This document shows positions 48,759 to 58,464 of a DNA stretch of 64,000 nucleotides, piece after piece. The DNA comes from Acidimicrobiia bacterium (lineage in GTDB: Bacteria > Acidobacteriota > Terriglobia > Bryobacterales > Bryobacteraceae), in the NCBI GenBank assembly GCA_016871315.1, contig VFZE01000017.1, positions 1 to 64,000 on the forward strand, in the 5' to 3' direction. The first letter of the stretch is position 1, and every line of letters starts with the position of its first letter. The translations under genes and the position numbers were made by a program. The notes under the pieces were generated by a model. It saw only the letters and a program-made list of their open reading frames with translations, was not told the origin of the DNA and made no database searches.

Positions 48759-49859
48759 GTGATTCCAGGCATCCATTGCTGGCTTGTTCTGGCTCTGGCC
48801 GCCTCGGTTCTGCAAGCGAAATCGCCGGCCAACGTGCTCGTGGTGGTCAACACCCGCTCCGAGCTTAGCCGGCGTATCGCGGGCTATTACGTCAGCAAGC
48901 GGATGATCCCGCAGCAGAACGTGTGCTCGATCCAGGCGCCGCTTGAGGAAACGATTCAACGGCGCCAGTACGAGGAGGAGGTGGAGAAGCCGGTCCGGGC
49001 CTGCCTGACAGCGCTGGCCGGAGTGCGCATCCATTACATCGTGACGACGCAGGGCGTGCCGCTGATGGTTGACGGCAGTGTGGGGAAGGAGGGCACCGCG
49101 GCGGCGGTCGATTCCGAACTGACACTGCTGCGCGCGAAGATGCGCGGCGTCACGGTCAATGTTGCCGGGCCGCGCACCAATCCCTTCTATCGCCAGCTGC
49201 ATTCCAGGTTCGATCCCGATGTCTACAACATGTACCTGGCGACGCGCCTGGCGGCCTACCGGTTTGAAACGGTCAAGCGCATGATCGACCAGTGCCTGAA
49301 GGCAGCCAATAAGGGCAATTTCGTACTGGATCTGCGCGGCGATCCAGGCCAAGCCGGCGAGGACTGGCTGCTGGACGCCGCCCTCCTTCTGCCCGGCAAC
49401 CGCGTGGTGCTCGAACAAACCAACAAGGTGGTGGAACGCGAACGCGACGTGATCGCTTACGCATCCTGGGGATCGAATGATCCCAACCGCCGCAAACGGC
49501 TGCTCGGCTACCGATGGTTGCCGGGCGCCATCGTCACCGAGTTCGTTTCCACCAACGGGCGCACTTTCCAGGAGCCTCCACAAAGCTGGGAACTGGGAAC
49601 CTGGCAGGATAAGAACACCTGGTTTGCCGGCGCGCCGCAGTCGATGTCGGCCGATTATCTGGAGGAAGGCGCAACGGCGGTGACGGGCCACGCGACGGAG
49701 CCTTTCCTCGGCTTCTCGCCGCGGCCGGATTACCTGTTTCCGGCCTACTATGCCGGACGAACGCTGGCCGAGAGCTTCTACATTTCCATTCCCGCCTTAA
49801 GTTGGATGAATATTGTCGCCGGCGATCCACTGTGCAGCATTGGGCCGCCTAACCGCTAG
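48759..49859 (+). CDS. TIGR03790-family exported protein
   Basis: 366 residues, GTG start one base after the cytochrome stop, signal peptide (WLVLALAASVLQA). NVLVVVNTRSELSRRIAGYY and IHYIVTTQGVPLMV match the TIGR03790 family, known mainly from Acidobacteria and Planctomycetes and of unknown function. No catalytic residues can be assigned. Operon with cytochrome c suggests a periplasmic role. Its stop codon overlaps, on the other strand, the stop of a response-regulator remnant. Confidence 0.82.
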   Translation: MIPGIHCWLVLALAASVLQAKSPANVLVVVNTRSELSRRIAGYYVSKRMIPQQNVCSIQAPLEETIQRRQYEEEVEKPVRACLTALAGVRIHYIVTTQGVPLMVDGSVGKEGTAAAVDSELTLLRAKMRGVTVNVAGPRTNPFYRQLHSRFDPDVYNMYLATRLAAYRFETVKRMIDQCLKAANKGNFVLDLRGDPGQAGEDWLLDAALLLPGNRVVLEQTNKVVERERDVIAYASWGSNDPNRRKRLLGYRWLPGAIVTEFVSTNGRTFQEPPQSWELGTWQDKNTWFAGAPQSMSADYLEEGATAVTGHATEPFLGFSPRPDYLFPAYYAGRTLAESFYISIPALSWMNIVAGDPLCSIGPPNR

Positions 49860-50023
49860 TCGGCGCCTTCGAAGCGGTAGCCGACATCCCGAACCGTCTG
49901 AATCACCGTCGGATTCCGTGGGTCGGCCTCCATCTTTGCCCGCAGTTCGGTAACGCAGCGGTCGACGCTGCGCGCGCCAGCGTGAGTCCGGGCAACCGGT
50001 TTTTCATGTTTGAAACCTCCCGT
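49856..50023 (-). pseudogene. C-terminal stub of an OmpR-type response regulator
   Basis: On the minus strand the last ~45 codons read ARSVDRCVTELRAKMEADP followed by RNPTVIQTVRDVGYRFEG and TAG, the unmistakable end of a Trans_reg_C winged helix. Upstream in the same frame the sequence degenerates and meets a stop at 50024-50026; the receiver domain and most of the winged helix are gone. It is a decayed gene. The rest of the gap to 50179 contains no gene. Confidence 0.75.
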
Positions 50024-50179
50024 TCATGGCGGCGGCGCTGTTGTTTTCTCCACTGCGGATGCGAAGGCTATCGGATCGATGTTACTAATTCGTCACCTGA
50101 CCAGCCTTTTCCGGAAACCGAGTTGGCACGTTGCCTGGAATCGGACACATACGCAAGAATGAACCAGGAAGGCTGACCC

Positions 50180-51100
50180 ATGAACACACCGATCCAACGA
50201 CGAACTCTGCTTGGGGCCGCCGCGGCAATGGCTGCTCCATCCGCCAACCCGCAGTCCGCCCCTTCCTCTTCCGGGCGCATCCGCCTGGGCGTTTCCACCT
50301 ACAGCTATTGGCATTTCCGCACGGCGAAATACCCGATCGAGAAAGTGATCGAGGAGGCGGCGCGTCTTGGGTTTGACGGCGTGGAGATCCTGCACCGGCA
50401 GATGCAGGATGAGAGCATCCCTTACATGAACGGCTTGAAGCGGCGCGCCTTCGCGCTGGGCCTGGATCTGTACATGCTCTCCATCCACCAGAATTTTGTC
50501 TCGCCGGACAAGGAGAAGCGTGAGAAGGACATCGCGCACACCAAGCACTGCATCGATCTGGCTGCGCAGATGGGAATCCCTGCGATCCGGTTGAACTCGG
50601 GCCGCTGGGGCACGATCCGCAGCTTTGACGACCTGATGAAGGCGAAGGGCAATGAGCCTCCGCTGGAAGGCTACACCAACGACGACGCCTTCAAGTGGTG
50701 TATCGATTCGATACAGCAGTGCCTTCCGCATGCGGAAAAATCGGGCGTCGTCATGGCGTTGGAAAACCACTGGGGCCTCACCACCCGGCCGGAAGGAGTG
50801 CTGCGCATCTGGAAGGCCGTCAACTCGCCTTGGCTGGGCGTCAATCTCGATACGGGCAACTACGATGGTGATCCTTATCCGCAGATGGAAATGCTGGCTC
50901 CACACGCCACCATTGTTCAGGCAAAAACTTACTATGGCGGGGGCGAATGGTACACGCTGGACCTGGACTATCCCCGTATCGCGGGAATACTGCGCCGCCA
51001 CGGCTTCCGCGGGTGGGTATCCCTGGAAATGGAAGGCAAGGAGGATGCTTCCACCGCCGTGCCGAAGAGTCTGGATGTGCTGCGCAAGGCCTTCCTCTGA
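50180..51100 (+). CDS. Tat-exported sugar phosphate isomerase/epimerase-like protein
   Basis: 306 residues. Twin-arginine-type signal ([15 protein letters not shown]), then an AP-endonuclease-2-type TIM barrel: [31 protein letters not shown] (Glu metal ligand), [14 protein letters not shown] (Asp ligand), IVQAKTYY, and GWVSLEMEG (last Glu). Probably isomerises or epimerises a sugar outside the cytoplasm, or binds it. GGAAGG lies about 8 bases before ATG. A cytoplasmic relative occurs at 33580-34473. Confidence 0.82.
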   Translation: MNTPIQRRTLLGAAAAMAAPSANPQSAPSSSGRIRLGVSTYSYWHFRTAKYPIEKVIEEAARLGFDGVEILHRQMQDESIPYMNGLKRRAFALGLDLYMLSIHQNFVSPDKEKREKDIAHTKHCIDLAAQMGIPAIRLNSGRWGTIRSFDDLMKAKGNEPPLEGYTNDDAFKWCIDSIQQCLPHAEKSGVVMALENHWGLTTRPEGVLRIWKAVNSPWLGVNLDTGNYDGDPYPQMEMLAPHATIVQAKTYYGGGEWYTLDLDYPRIAGILRRHGFRGWVSLEMEGKEDASTAVPKSLDVLRKAFL

Positions 51101-51133
51101 GTGGCGGCCTCTGAGGTTTCACCGGCGTCTCGA

Positions 51134-52999
51134 TTACCTCGCGCTCTGCCCCTTGCCTCGCTTCGGCTTCATCCCGAGACTCTTGATCAGCCGGAACAGA
51201 TGATTCGGATGCACCCCCAATCGGTGCGCCGCCTCCGTGTAATTACCTTCCGCCTGATCGATGGCGTTCTCGATCAGTTTCTTCTTCGCCTCCCGCAGCC
51301 CGTCGTGCAGCGCCGTTACCGCTTTGCCCTCCGGCGCGGCCTCCTCCACCATCGATTCCGGTAAGTCTTCCGGCAGAATCTCCTCGGTCAGCCCCAGCAC
51401 TACCGCGCGCTCGATCGCGTTCTCCAGCTCCCGCACATTGCCCGGCCAATCATATTGCATCAGGCAGGCGCGCGCCGCCGGCGAGATTCCCGTCACTTGC
51501 CGGTTCACCTTTTCCGCGAATTTCTTCGCGAAGAAGTTGGCGAGGATCGGAATATCCTCGCGGCGGTCCCGCAGCGCCGGCATACGCACGGAAACCACAT
51601 TCAGCCGATAGTACAGATCCTCGCGGAACGTTCCTTTCTGCGACGCCTCCTTCAGATTCCGGTTCGTTGCCGCTACAAGCCGGATATTCAGCTTGATCGG
51701 CCTTGTCCCGCCCACCCGCTCGAATTCGCGCTCTTGCAGCACGCGCAATAGCTTCGCTTGCAGCGCCGGGGCCAGTTCGCCGATCTCGTCCAGAAAGACC
51801 GTGCCCCCGTCGGCCACCTCCAGTTTGCCCTTCTTCAGCGCCGTCGCCCCCGTGAAGGCCCCTTTTTCGTGGCCGAACAACTCGCTCTCCAGCAGCGTAT
51901 CGGTGATGGCGGCGCAGTTGATCGCCACAAACGGCATCTCCACCCGGCTGCTGTTACGATGAATCGCCCGAGCCACCAGTTCCTTGCCCGTTCCGCTTTC
52001 GCCCCAGATCAGCACATTGGCCTCTCGCTGCGCCACGCGGTCAATGAACTGGAATACCTGCTTGATGGAGGCGCTGGTGCCCACCATGTCGTGCTGGATC
52101 GTCAGCTCCTCCTGCAGACGCCGGTTCTCCTCGATCAGCTGCTCATGCCGCCGGGCATTTTCCAGCGCCAGCCCCGCCACCGCCGCCAGTGCCGACACCA
52201 GGTGCAGATGGTTTTCATCAAAGGCCGCCTGGCTGCAACTGTCCAGGCAGATCATCCCCACCAGTTGTCCGTATAGCTCCATCGGAGCCACCAGCAGCGA
52301 GCGCTCCTGCTCGTCGCTGATTACCGCAGCCCGGTCCTCGGCCACCTGCTCAATCACGGCGGTGTTGATCTCCGCCTCTTCCACAAAACCGCGGCCCCGC
52401 TCCCAGTTCACCGCCGGCGTCAGCTCCGGCGCCTCCAGAATCGAAATCCGCTCCGCGCCGGTAACCTGCGCCAGCGATTCCACCATCTTTTTCTCGACGG
52501 TTTTCCACTCTCGCAGTGCATTGATGGACTGGCTAAAGTGCAGCAACACACCCAGATCCCGAACCGTTCGCGCCGTCGCCGGCAACTCCGCGCTCGGGTC
52601 CGACGCTCTCCAGTAACGGGAGTGCTGGCTCCGCATCACGATCGTCGAATGGCGTGCCTCCCCCATCCGCCGGCCCTCTTCTCTCATAAGCCGGAACTGG
52701 AACGTCGCCCCACCCACCATGATTTGGTCCCCGTGCTCCAGCAGCCGCTCGCTCACCGCAACCCCGTTCACCAGCGTCGCGTTCCGGCTGCCGAGATCCT
52801 TCAGGATGTAGCTGGCGCCCTCCCGCCGGATCGTGCAATGACGCCGCGAGACCGCCGATTCCATCACGCATACTGTGTTCTCAGGCTCACGCCCGATCGA
52901 GATTTCGCTCTCGATCGCAAACACCCGTCCCGCCGCTCCCCCCCTCATCGCAACCAGTTCCGCTCCATGCTGGTTTGCGATTTCCGTTGTTACTTCCAC
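51134..52999 (-). CDS. FHA-GAF sigma-54-dependent transcriptional activator
   Basis: 621 residues. FHA domain ~15-100 ([32 protein letters not shown]), GAF domain ~160-300, AAA+ activator domain ~310-545 with Walker [15 protein letters not shown] loop that contacts sigma-54, and Walker [13 protein letters not shown], then a Fis-type HTH (~575-615, [20 protein letters not shown]). FHA binds phosphothreonine, so input from a Ser/Thr kinase is plausible, and a PD40 kinase is 6 kb away. Start GTG at 52999; TATACT at 53006-53011 would start the mRNA at the start codon. Confidence 0.93.
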   Translation of the reverse strand: MEVTTEIANQHGAELVAMRGGAAGRVFAIESEISIGREPENTVCVMESAVSRRHCTIRREGASYILKDLGSRNATLVNGVAVSERLLEHGDQIMVGGATFQFRLMREEGRRMGEARHSTIVMRSQHSRYWRASDPSAELPATARTVRDLGVLLHFSQSINALREWKTVEKKMVESLAQVTGAERISILEAPELTPAVNWERGRGFVEEAEINTAVIEQVAEDRAAVISDEQERSLLVAPMELYGQLVGMICLDSCSQAAFDENHLHLVSALAAVAGLALENARRHEQLIEENRRLQEELTIQHDMVGTSASIKQVFQFIDRVAQREANVLIWGESGTGKELVARAIHRNSSRVEMPFVAINCAAITDTLLESELFGHEKGAFTGATALKKGKLEVADGGTVFLDEIGELAPALQAKLLRVLQEREFERVGGTRPIKLNIRLVAATNRNLKEASQKGTFREDLYYRLNVVSVRMPALRDRREDIPILANFFAKKFAEKVNRQVTGISPAARACLMQYDWPGNVRELENAIERAVVLGLTEEILPEDLPESMVEEAAPEGKAVTALHDGLREAKKKLIENAIDQAEGNYTEAAHRLGVHPNHLFRLIKSLGMKPKRGKGQSAR

Positions 53000-53005
53000 G
53001 AGAGA

Positions 53006-53011
53006 AGTATA
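53006..53011 (-). promoter_or_regulatory. Candidate -10 element (TATACT) for the sigma-54 activator gene
   Basis: On the minus strand TATACT ends 7 bases before the GTG start, predicting a leaderless transcript. No Shine-Dalgarno sequence is seen. Confidence 0.4.
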
Positions 53012-53191
53012 GCGGATAGATCCGCAAATGAACTCGTCTGTTAGATCCAGTACGTTCAGCTGGCAACCACGCTCCGACCTGGCTCAACCGTTGGGTTCGT
53101 TTCGCAAAAACGTTGGGTGTAGCTCCCACTTGTCCCCTCGGCCTACGATCTTGCGTGCCATCACAAGTTGACCAAGTGGATATCCAAGTTG

Positions 53192-53207
53192 TGTGAAATA
53201 ATTCACA
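53192..53207. promoter_or_regulatory. CRP/FNR-family-like operator palindrome
   Basis: TGTGAAATAATTCACA is a perfect inverted repeat and matches the TGTGA-N6-TCACA consensus bound by CRP in enterobacteria. It lies 193 bases upstream of the FHA-GAF activator start. Whether this organism has a regulator with that specificity is unknown. Confidence 0.45.
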
Positions 53208-53349
53208 AATAGCAGAAAACAATCAAATGGATACACGCAGTATTGAAAAAAGTTAATACCAAAACCCCATAGCATCCTTACTTTCTTCCCTTCTCTCCGC
53301 CGGCGCGGACAAGGCCGTGCCTGTCAACAGCTCCAATTTCATTTCGTCA

Positions 53350-55305
53350 TCACCCCTTCATGTCCACCACTGCCTCTGTAATCTGCCCCAAGTAACGCCC
53401 GTCCCGAACCACATCGGCGGCGATGGCAAACCGTGGTCCAGGCGCGGTCCAGCCCCCTGGGATCGTTACCTGAAACTCAGCCACCGACTCCGCGCCTGCA
53501 GGCACTTCGAGCCGCGCGACGTCCGGAGAGATGCGCCACTCCGACGGGGCAACCAGCCCCACCTCCACCTTCATCGGCGCCGAATAATAGTTCCGCGCGC
53601 GCAGCTGCAGCTTCTGCGTCTCCCCTGCTGCGATCAGCATCTGGTAGGGATACAGCTTCACCCAGCTCGGGTCCAGCCCGAAGTTCGTCTCTCCCTCTGG
53701 CAGCATGTCGAAGAAGAACTGCTGCTGCCGCCGCAGCTTTTGCTCGGTAGCCTCCAGGATCGAGCGGTCAACCGGGTAGGCGCGCCCATGGCCCGGGCAG
53801 ATCGTCTGCGGCTCGCGCTCCAGCAATGTCCGCACGCACTTCAGGTGGCTGTCATGCTCGACATGGTTGCGGAAGATCAGGTTGTGCCGCAGCGTCCCGT
53901 CGTTACGCGGGTTCGGGAAGAACGCATCGCCCGTGAAGGCCACCTTCTGCCCGTCAATCGTCACGAACAGCGCCATCTGGTAATCGGTATGGCCGGGCGA
54001 ATGCTTGATCTCGAACTCGAACTCCTCCCAGCGGAACTTCTCCCCGTCACGGAACGATCGCGCGACCTTGAACGGCTCACCCAGGATGCAGCCCAGGTTG
54101 TGCCCGCGGGGATTCTCGAAAATGTCCACCATGTTCTCGTAACACCAGACTCGTGTCGAATGATGACGCACCAGGTGTGGAAAGCCGTTCATGTGATCGT
54201 CGTGCATGTGGCTCGGCATCGCCACGTCCACCTGCTTTAAGCCATAGTCGCGCTTCAGCCGGTCGATATTGTGCTCGACGAACCGGATGCGGTCCGTCGT
54301 CGAGGTGGCGCGCTCGAAATTACCGAAATGCACCCCCGAAGCCGAGCCGTAGTCGATGAACATCGCCTTACCGGAGTTGGAGAGAATCGCGTAAAAGCTC
54401 GACGTCGTCTGGTAGTGGCAGATCAGGTGCGGGCTCACCGCATACGGCATCCCCTCTTCGCTGGGGTCGTTGCCCGTCTGAAACTTGTAGTAGTCGGTCA
54501 GCCGGCGTATGGTCTGCCCGATGCCATCGTCTGGATTGCTCAGCACCTCGCCATGCGAGGGGCACAGCAGCGCAGGCTTCAGCTCGCGCAGCCGCGACAG
54601 GGAAAAGATCCCGAGATCGATCCCCTCCGAGCCACCGTAGTTCACCTGCGTGTCATATAAAGTCTGAATCTTGCCCGGCGCATGCATCAGGTCGCCGCTG
54701 AACGCGGTCTTCTTCCCGTCGATCGTCGCCATCAGCGTGATCGACCCCAGCGTGTGGCCCGGCGTCGGCAGCACATAAAACTCCGTCTTGCCCCACGCGA
54801 ACGTCGAATAATCCTGCAGCGGCCGCGCAACGGGAATGTCCTCGGTGATCGTGTTGAAGTCGTTCCGCACGTAGTAAAGGTGAAACACGCGCCGGTTGCG
54901 CCAGAAGTTGCGTGCATCGGCGAACAGATGGCGCTCATGCGCCGGCACGGCGACCGGGATCTTGCGCTCGGCGAGTTTCCAGTCCCCCTGGCACTGGTCG
55001 CGATGATGGTGCGTATGCAGCACCCAGTCGACCTGCGTGATCCCCAGCCCCGCCAGGTGATCAAGAATCTTGCCGGAACCGAAATCGACAAGCACGCAGC
55101 GCGAACCCTCGCGCACGACGTACACGTTGCAGGTGTCCTCGAACAAGAACAGGTTGTCGGAAATCTTCTTCGGAACTCCGGTAGGCGCAAAGCGCGTGCG
55201 GCGGTAGGCTTTCGCTGCTGGAGTCTGCGCCGGCGCGGCCGCGGCCGGCGGCGTCGCGGCCAGCCCCGCGGAGCGTAGGAAGTTGCGGCGTGTCGGTTTG
55301 CTCAT
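53350..55305 (-). CDS. Tat-exported tandem MBL-fold protein
   Basis: 651 residues with a Tat signal (TRRNFLRSAGLAA). Two MBL-fold halves: the first (~50-290) has THHHRDQ, where the final His of HxHxDH is Gln, plus GHTLGSITL and PSHGEVLS; the second (~330-530) has the complete SHMHDDHMNG, HSPGHTDYQ and FTGDAFF. A C-terminal beta-sandwich (~560-651) ends the protein. Catalysis probably sits in the second half. ATG at 55305 starts the Tat motif cleanly; ATG 55314 is possible. It is divergent from the ThuA-fusion gene. Confidence 0.82.
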   Translation of the reverse strand: MSKPTRRNFLRSAGLAATPPAAAAPAQTPAAKAYRRTRFAPTGVPKKISDNLFLFEDTCNVYVVREGSRCVLVDFGSGKILDHLAGLGITQVDWVLHTHHHRDQCQGDWKLAERKIPVAVPAHERHLFADARNFWRNRRVFHLYYVRNDFNTITEDIPVARPLQDYSTFAWGKTEFYVLPTPGHTLGSITLMATIDGKKTAFSGDLMHAPGKIQTLYDTQVNYGGSEGIDLGIFSLSRLRELKPALLCPSHGEVLSNPDDGIGQTIRRLTDYYKFQTGNDPSEEGMPYAVSPHLICHYQTTSSFYAILSNSGKAMFIDYGSASGVHFGNFERATSTTDRIRFVEHNIDRLKRDYGLKQVDVAMPSHMHDDHMNGFPHLVRHHSTRVWCYENMVDIFENPRGHNLGCILGEPFKVARSFRDGEKFRWEEFEFEIKHSPGHTDYQMALFVTIDGQKVAFTGDAFFPNPRNDGTLRHNLIFRNHVEHDSHLKCVRTLLEREPQTICPGHGRAYPVDRSILEATEQKLRRQQQFFFDMLPEGETNFGLDPSWVKLYPYQMLIAAGETQKLQLRARNYYSAPMKVEVGLVAPSEWRISPDVARLEVPAGAESVAEFQVTIPGGWTAPGPRFAIAADVVRDGRYLGQITEAVVDMKG

Positions 55306-55426
55306 GGCCAACATGCTACAGGAGTGGCGACTGGATTGCTCGTCTATTCCTGCACGGCGAAAAGTCGCCGGAGAAACGCATGGATTGCGTAATGTGGCGC
55401 AGGGTTGTGTCTGTTGGCACACAAGC

Positions 55427-57775
55427 ATGGGAAAAAGCCGCATGAAAGGCACGGCGTGTCTGTTGCTCACGGCCGCCTTGGCGGCGCAGTCGAATCCGCA
55501 CGGCCAGTTGTTCCGGCAGGCTGACGAGAACGGCCTCCAATTCGCCAAAGCTGCCGCGGCGATGCGCAAGCTCATGCTGGCATGGCTGGCCGAGGCCGAT
55601 CCGCGCACCGGTCTGCTCCCGGAACGGATCCCGGGGCTTCGCGGGCTAAAGGATGGCGACACGCGCCGCCGCTACACGCCCCACAACTCCGGCGCCGATC
55701 TGTATCCGTACCTGGTTCTGACTGCGGAACTCACCGATGGCAAACTCTACCGCGGCCGGATGCTCGAAATGCTCCGCAACGAGATCCGGTACGCGACGGC
55801 GGCCGATGCGATGCCCGCCGACCTGGATTTCCAGACCGGGCGCGCCGGCGAGATGAGTCTGTTCGGGGCGGCCGAATACGCAAAGGACGGGCTGCTGGCG
55901 GTGACGGAGTTGCTGGGCCGCACGCCATGGTTCTTCCGGATGGCGGATCTCACCGCCGGGATCATGAAACATGCGCCGGTCGACACGCGCTGGGGCACGC
56001 TGCCGGGAACGGGCGCCGAGATCAACGGAGATGTGCTGCAGGTGCTGGCGAGGCTGATCCCGATGACCGGGGAGGAACGCTACCGTCAGTGGGCGCGCGG
56101 GATCGCCGATGCCTACATCCACGAAGTGCTTCCCGGCTGCGGAGGCCTTCCTTGCATGAACTGGGATTTCAGCGCCCGGCGCGGTGACGGCCGCGTCCAG
56201 CTGCGCGACCATGGCAATGAAATGGTGGCCGGGCTCGCGCTGATTTATGCGCTGGAACATGCCGCCGGAAGCGAACGCGCCTCCTTGTACCGCCCCGTGG
56301 TGGAGCGCATGCTCCGCCGCATTCTGGAATCGGCGAACCAAGACGGTATGCTCTTTGACGCCATCGAGGCGGATTCTTTACGGCCCGTCAGGCAGCGGTT
56401 GTCGGATAACTGGGGTTACCTCTACGGCGCGATGTACACCTACTACCAGGTGACCGGTGACACGCGCTACCGCGACGCCGTGCGTCACGTCCTGTCGCGG
56501 CTCGGCAACTACCGCAACTACGACTGGGAGAACGGCTCCTTCGACGGCCTCGCCGATTCCATCGAGAGCGCGCTCTATCTGGTGAACCGCGAGCCGTCCG
56601 CAGATGCCTGGCGGTGGATCGATGCTGAAATGGAGGCCCTGCTCGGGCGCCAGCTACCCTCCGGGATGATCGAGCATTGGTACGGCGAGGGCAACTTCAA
56701 CCGCACCGTCTATCTCTACGCGCTGGCCAAGAGCCAAGGTTGTCGGCCCGACCGCTGGGTTCCGGGATTGCAAGTGGGCGCTGTGCGCATCGGCGAAATG
56801 CTGCATTTGTCGCTGGACCGGCCGGCTGTCATTCGATTCGATTTCGCCCGCCACCGCCGCGTGCTGCAACTGTCCGCGAACTATGTCCGGCTGAACGAAT
56901 TCCCGGAGTGGTTCACGGTGGAGGAGAACCGCCGGTACCGGCTCACCGGACCGGCCGGCGCAGACATGGTGCGGCGGGGCGCGGAACTCATCCAGGGAGT
57001 TCCGCTGGAGGCGGGCAACTGGCTGATCGACCCCATTCACTCAAAGGTCAAAGTGCTTATCCTCTCGGGCCGCAACAACCATGACTGGAAGACAACCTCG
57101 CCGCGGCTGCGCGAGATTCTCGAAAAAGCCGGAGGCTTCGACGTGCAGATTACGGAGGCGCCGGCGGAGTTAACCGCCGCCTCGCTCGAACCCTACCAAG
57201 TGCTTGTCTCCGACTACAACGGACCGCGCTGGGGGGCAACGGCGGAACAGGCTGTCCTGGACTTCGTGCGTTCCGGAAAGGGGTTCGTCGCCACACACGC
57301 CGCCATCTACGCGTTCGGGGAAATGGAGATCCTGGGAGACCGCCACGTTAGGACTGGGATCTACCAGCCGCCTTGGCGCGAGTATGCGGAGATGATGGGC
57401 GCGCATTGGAGCGCCGCCGCGCCCAAGAGCGGCCACGGTAAGCGCCACACCTTTCCGGTGATGTGGCGTGACCGCGCCCATCCCGTCGCCTCCGGCTTCG
57501 GTGAGAGCTTCGCGATCAGTGACGAGCTCTACCACAACCTCCGCGTTCGGCCGGGCAACCAGGTGCTGGCCGCGGCCTACGACGCGCCGGAGATGAACGG
57601 AACCGGGAACGAGGAACCCATGGCCTGGGTGCGCCCGTTCGGCAGGGGCCGCGTCTTTTACACCGCGCTAGGCCATGACGTGGAGGCGATGAAAGCGGAG
57701 GGATTTGCGAAAATGCTCGCGCAAGCCGTGGCTTGGGCGGCGGGCGCGGAGAAGGAGCAGTCATGGAGCCGTTAA
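55427..57775 (+). CDS. Exported (alpha/alpha)-barrel-like protein with C-terminal ThuA domain
   Basis: About 782 residues. Signal peptide (GTACLLLTAALAAQ); ATG 55427 or 55442 are both possible. Residues ~30-470 are helical with repeated WxxW/aromatic patterns (NWGYLYGAMYTYYQ, GNYRNYDWENGSFDGLAD), like six-hairpin glycosidase or lyase barrels. Residues ~565-775 are a ThuA-like domain: VLILSGRNNHDW, VSDYNGPRW, GFVATHAAIYAF, GRVFYTALGHD. Probably acts on an extracellular glycan. It overlaps the GH28 remnant by 13 bases, suggesting an original carbohydrate operon. Confidence 0.78.
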   Translation: MGKSRMKGTACLLLTAALAAQSNPHGQLFRQADENGLQFAKAAAAMRKLMLAWLAEADPRTGLLPERIPGLRGLKDGDTRRRYTPHNSGADLYPYLVLTAELTDGKLYRGRMLEMLRNEIRYATAADAMPADLDFQTGRAGEMSLFGAAEYAKDGLLAVTELLGRTPWFFRMADLTAGIMKHAPVDTRWGTLPGTGAEINGDVLQVLARLIPMTGEERYRQWARGIADAYIHEVLPGCGGLPCMNWDFSARRGDGRVQLRDHGNEMVAGLALIYALEHAAGSERASLYRPVVERMLRRILESANQDGMLFDAIEADSLRPVRQRLSDNWGYLYGAMYTYYQVTGDTRYRDAVRHVLSRLGNYRNYDWENGSFDGLADSIESALYLVNREPSADAWRWIDAEMEALLGRQLPSGMIEHWYGEGNFNRTVYLYALAKSQGCRPDRWVPGLQVGAVRIGEMLHLSLDRPAVIRFDFARHRRVLQLSANYVRLNEFPEWFTVEENRRYRLTGPAGADMVRRGAELIQGVPLEAGNWLIDPIHSKVKVLILSGRNNHDWKTTSPRLREILEKAGGFDVQITEAPAELTAASLEPYQVLVSDYNGPRWGATAEQAVLDFVRSGKGFVATHAAIYAFGEMEILGDRHVRTGIYQPPWREYAEMMGAHWSAAAPKSGHGKRHTFPVMWRDRAHPVASGFGESFAISDELYHNLRVRPGNQVLAAAYDAPEMNGTGNEEPMAWVRPFGRGRVFYTALGHDVEAMKAEGFAKMLAQAVAWAAGAEKEQSWSR

Positions 57776-58430
57776 GACGAAACCTCATTGGGTTCGGAGT
57801 GATCTCGGCGGCAAAGGCATGGTCGGAGCGGAAGTCGGTCACCGATTTCGGCGCCGCTCGCGACGGAAGCCGCCTGGCAACCGCACCGATTCAAAAAGCG
57901 ATAGACACCTGCGCGGAGGCGGGCGGCGGGCTAGTCTACTTCCCGCCCGGCACATATTCATCGGGCACGCTCGAGATGCGCAGCCAGGTTGGACTATACC
58001 TGGAGACCGGCGCCCGCCTGCGCGGCAGCACCGCGCTTGCCGACTATCCGCCGCGTATTCCGCTCCTTCGCTCCTATGCCGGCAACTACACGCAGCGCAG
58101 CCTGCTCTACGCCGAGCGCGTGCAGGGGATCTCGCTGCAAGGCGGCGGGCTCATCGATGGCCAGGGCGGCTCCTTCCAGGGCGATTACCTGGTGCGCCCG
58201 GCACGGAATCCAACGGCGGCTTTGAGAATATCGCCATCAGCAACTGCTCCGTCATCGACACGCGGCTGGCCGGCCTGACACTGCAGATTGTCGATGGCGG
58301 CACGCTGGAGGGCGTGGTCGTCAACAACCTCACCATGGATGGCGTCGGTGCGCCGCTCTTCCTGCGCCTCGGCAACCGCGCCCGGCCTTTCACCAAGGAT
58401 GGTTCTGTGCCAAGCCTCGATAAACTCTTT
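57763..58430 (+). pseudogene. GH28 polygalacturonase-like gene with deleted core
   Basis: The N-terminal part (57763 to ~58200) reads a typical pectate-lyase-3/GH28 start: TDFGAARDGSRLATAPIQKAID, VYFPPGTYSSGTLEM, LQGGGLIDGQGG. Just after DYLVRP the frame breaks, and the C-terminal repeats (GGFENIAISNCSVIDTRLAG, NNLTMDGVGAPLFLRLG) follow in the +2 frame. The middle with the catalytic Asp residues is missing. So there is an internal deletion and a frame change at about 58196-58210. The original role would be pectin breakdown. Confidence 0.8.
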
Positions 58431-58464
58431 TTTTACCGCACCCAGCTTTTTCTACAATGCCACT

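Larger units (their letters stand above)
53000..53349. other. AT-rich intergenic region with a CRP/FNR-type palindrome
   Basis: 350 bases with no convincing gene, distinctly AT-rich between about 53160 and 53290 compared with its surroundings. It holds the presumed promoter of the FHA-GAF activator and a perfect TGTGA-N6-TCACA palindrome. Short frames on the minus strand look like low-complexity shadows. Confidence 0.6.

Noticed and set aside
50120-50145. TGGCAC...TTGC-like text suggesting a sigma-54 promoter before the Tat isomerase gene
   Set aside because: The spacing between the GG and GC elements does not fit the -24/-12 rule.
53084-53275. 63-codon minus-strand frame in the AT-rich gap
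   Set aside because: Aromatic-rich composition follows from the AT-rich DNA; no start signal or homology, and it covers the CRP-like palindrome.
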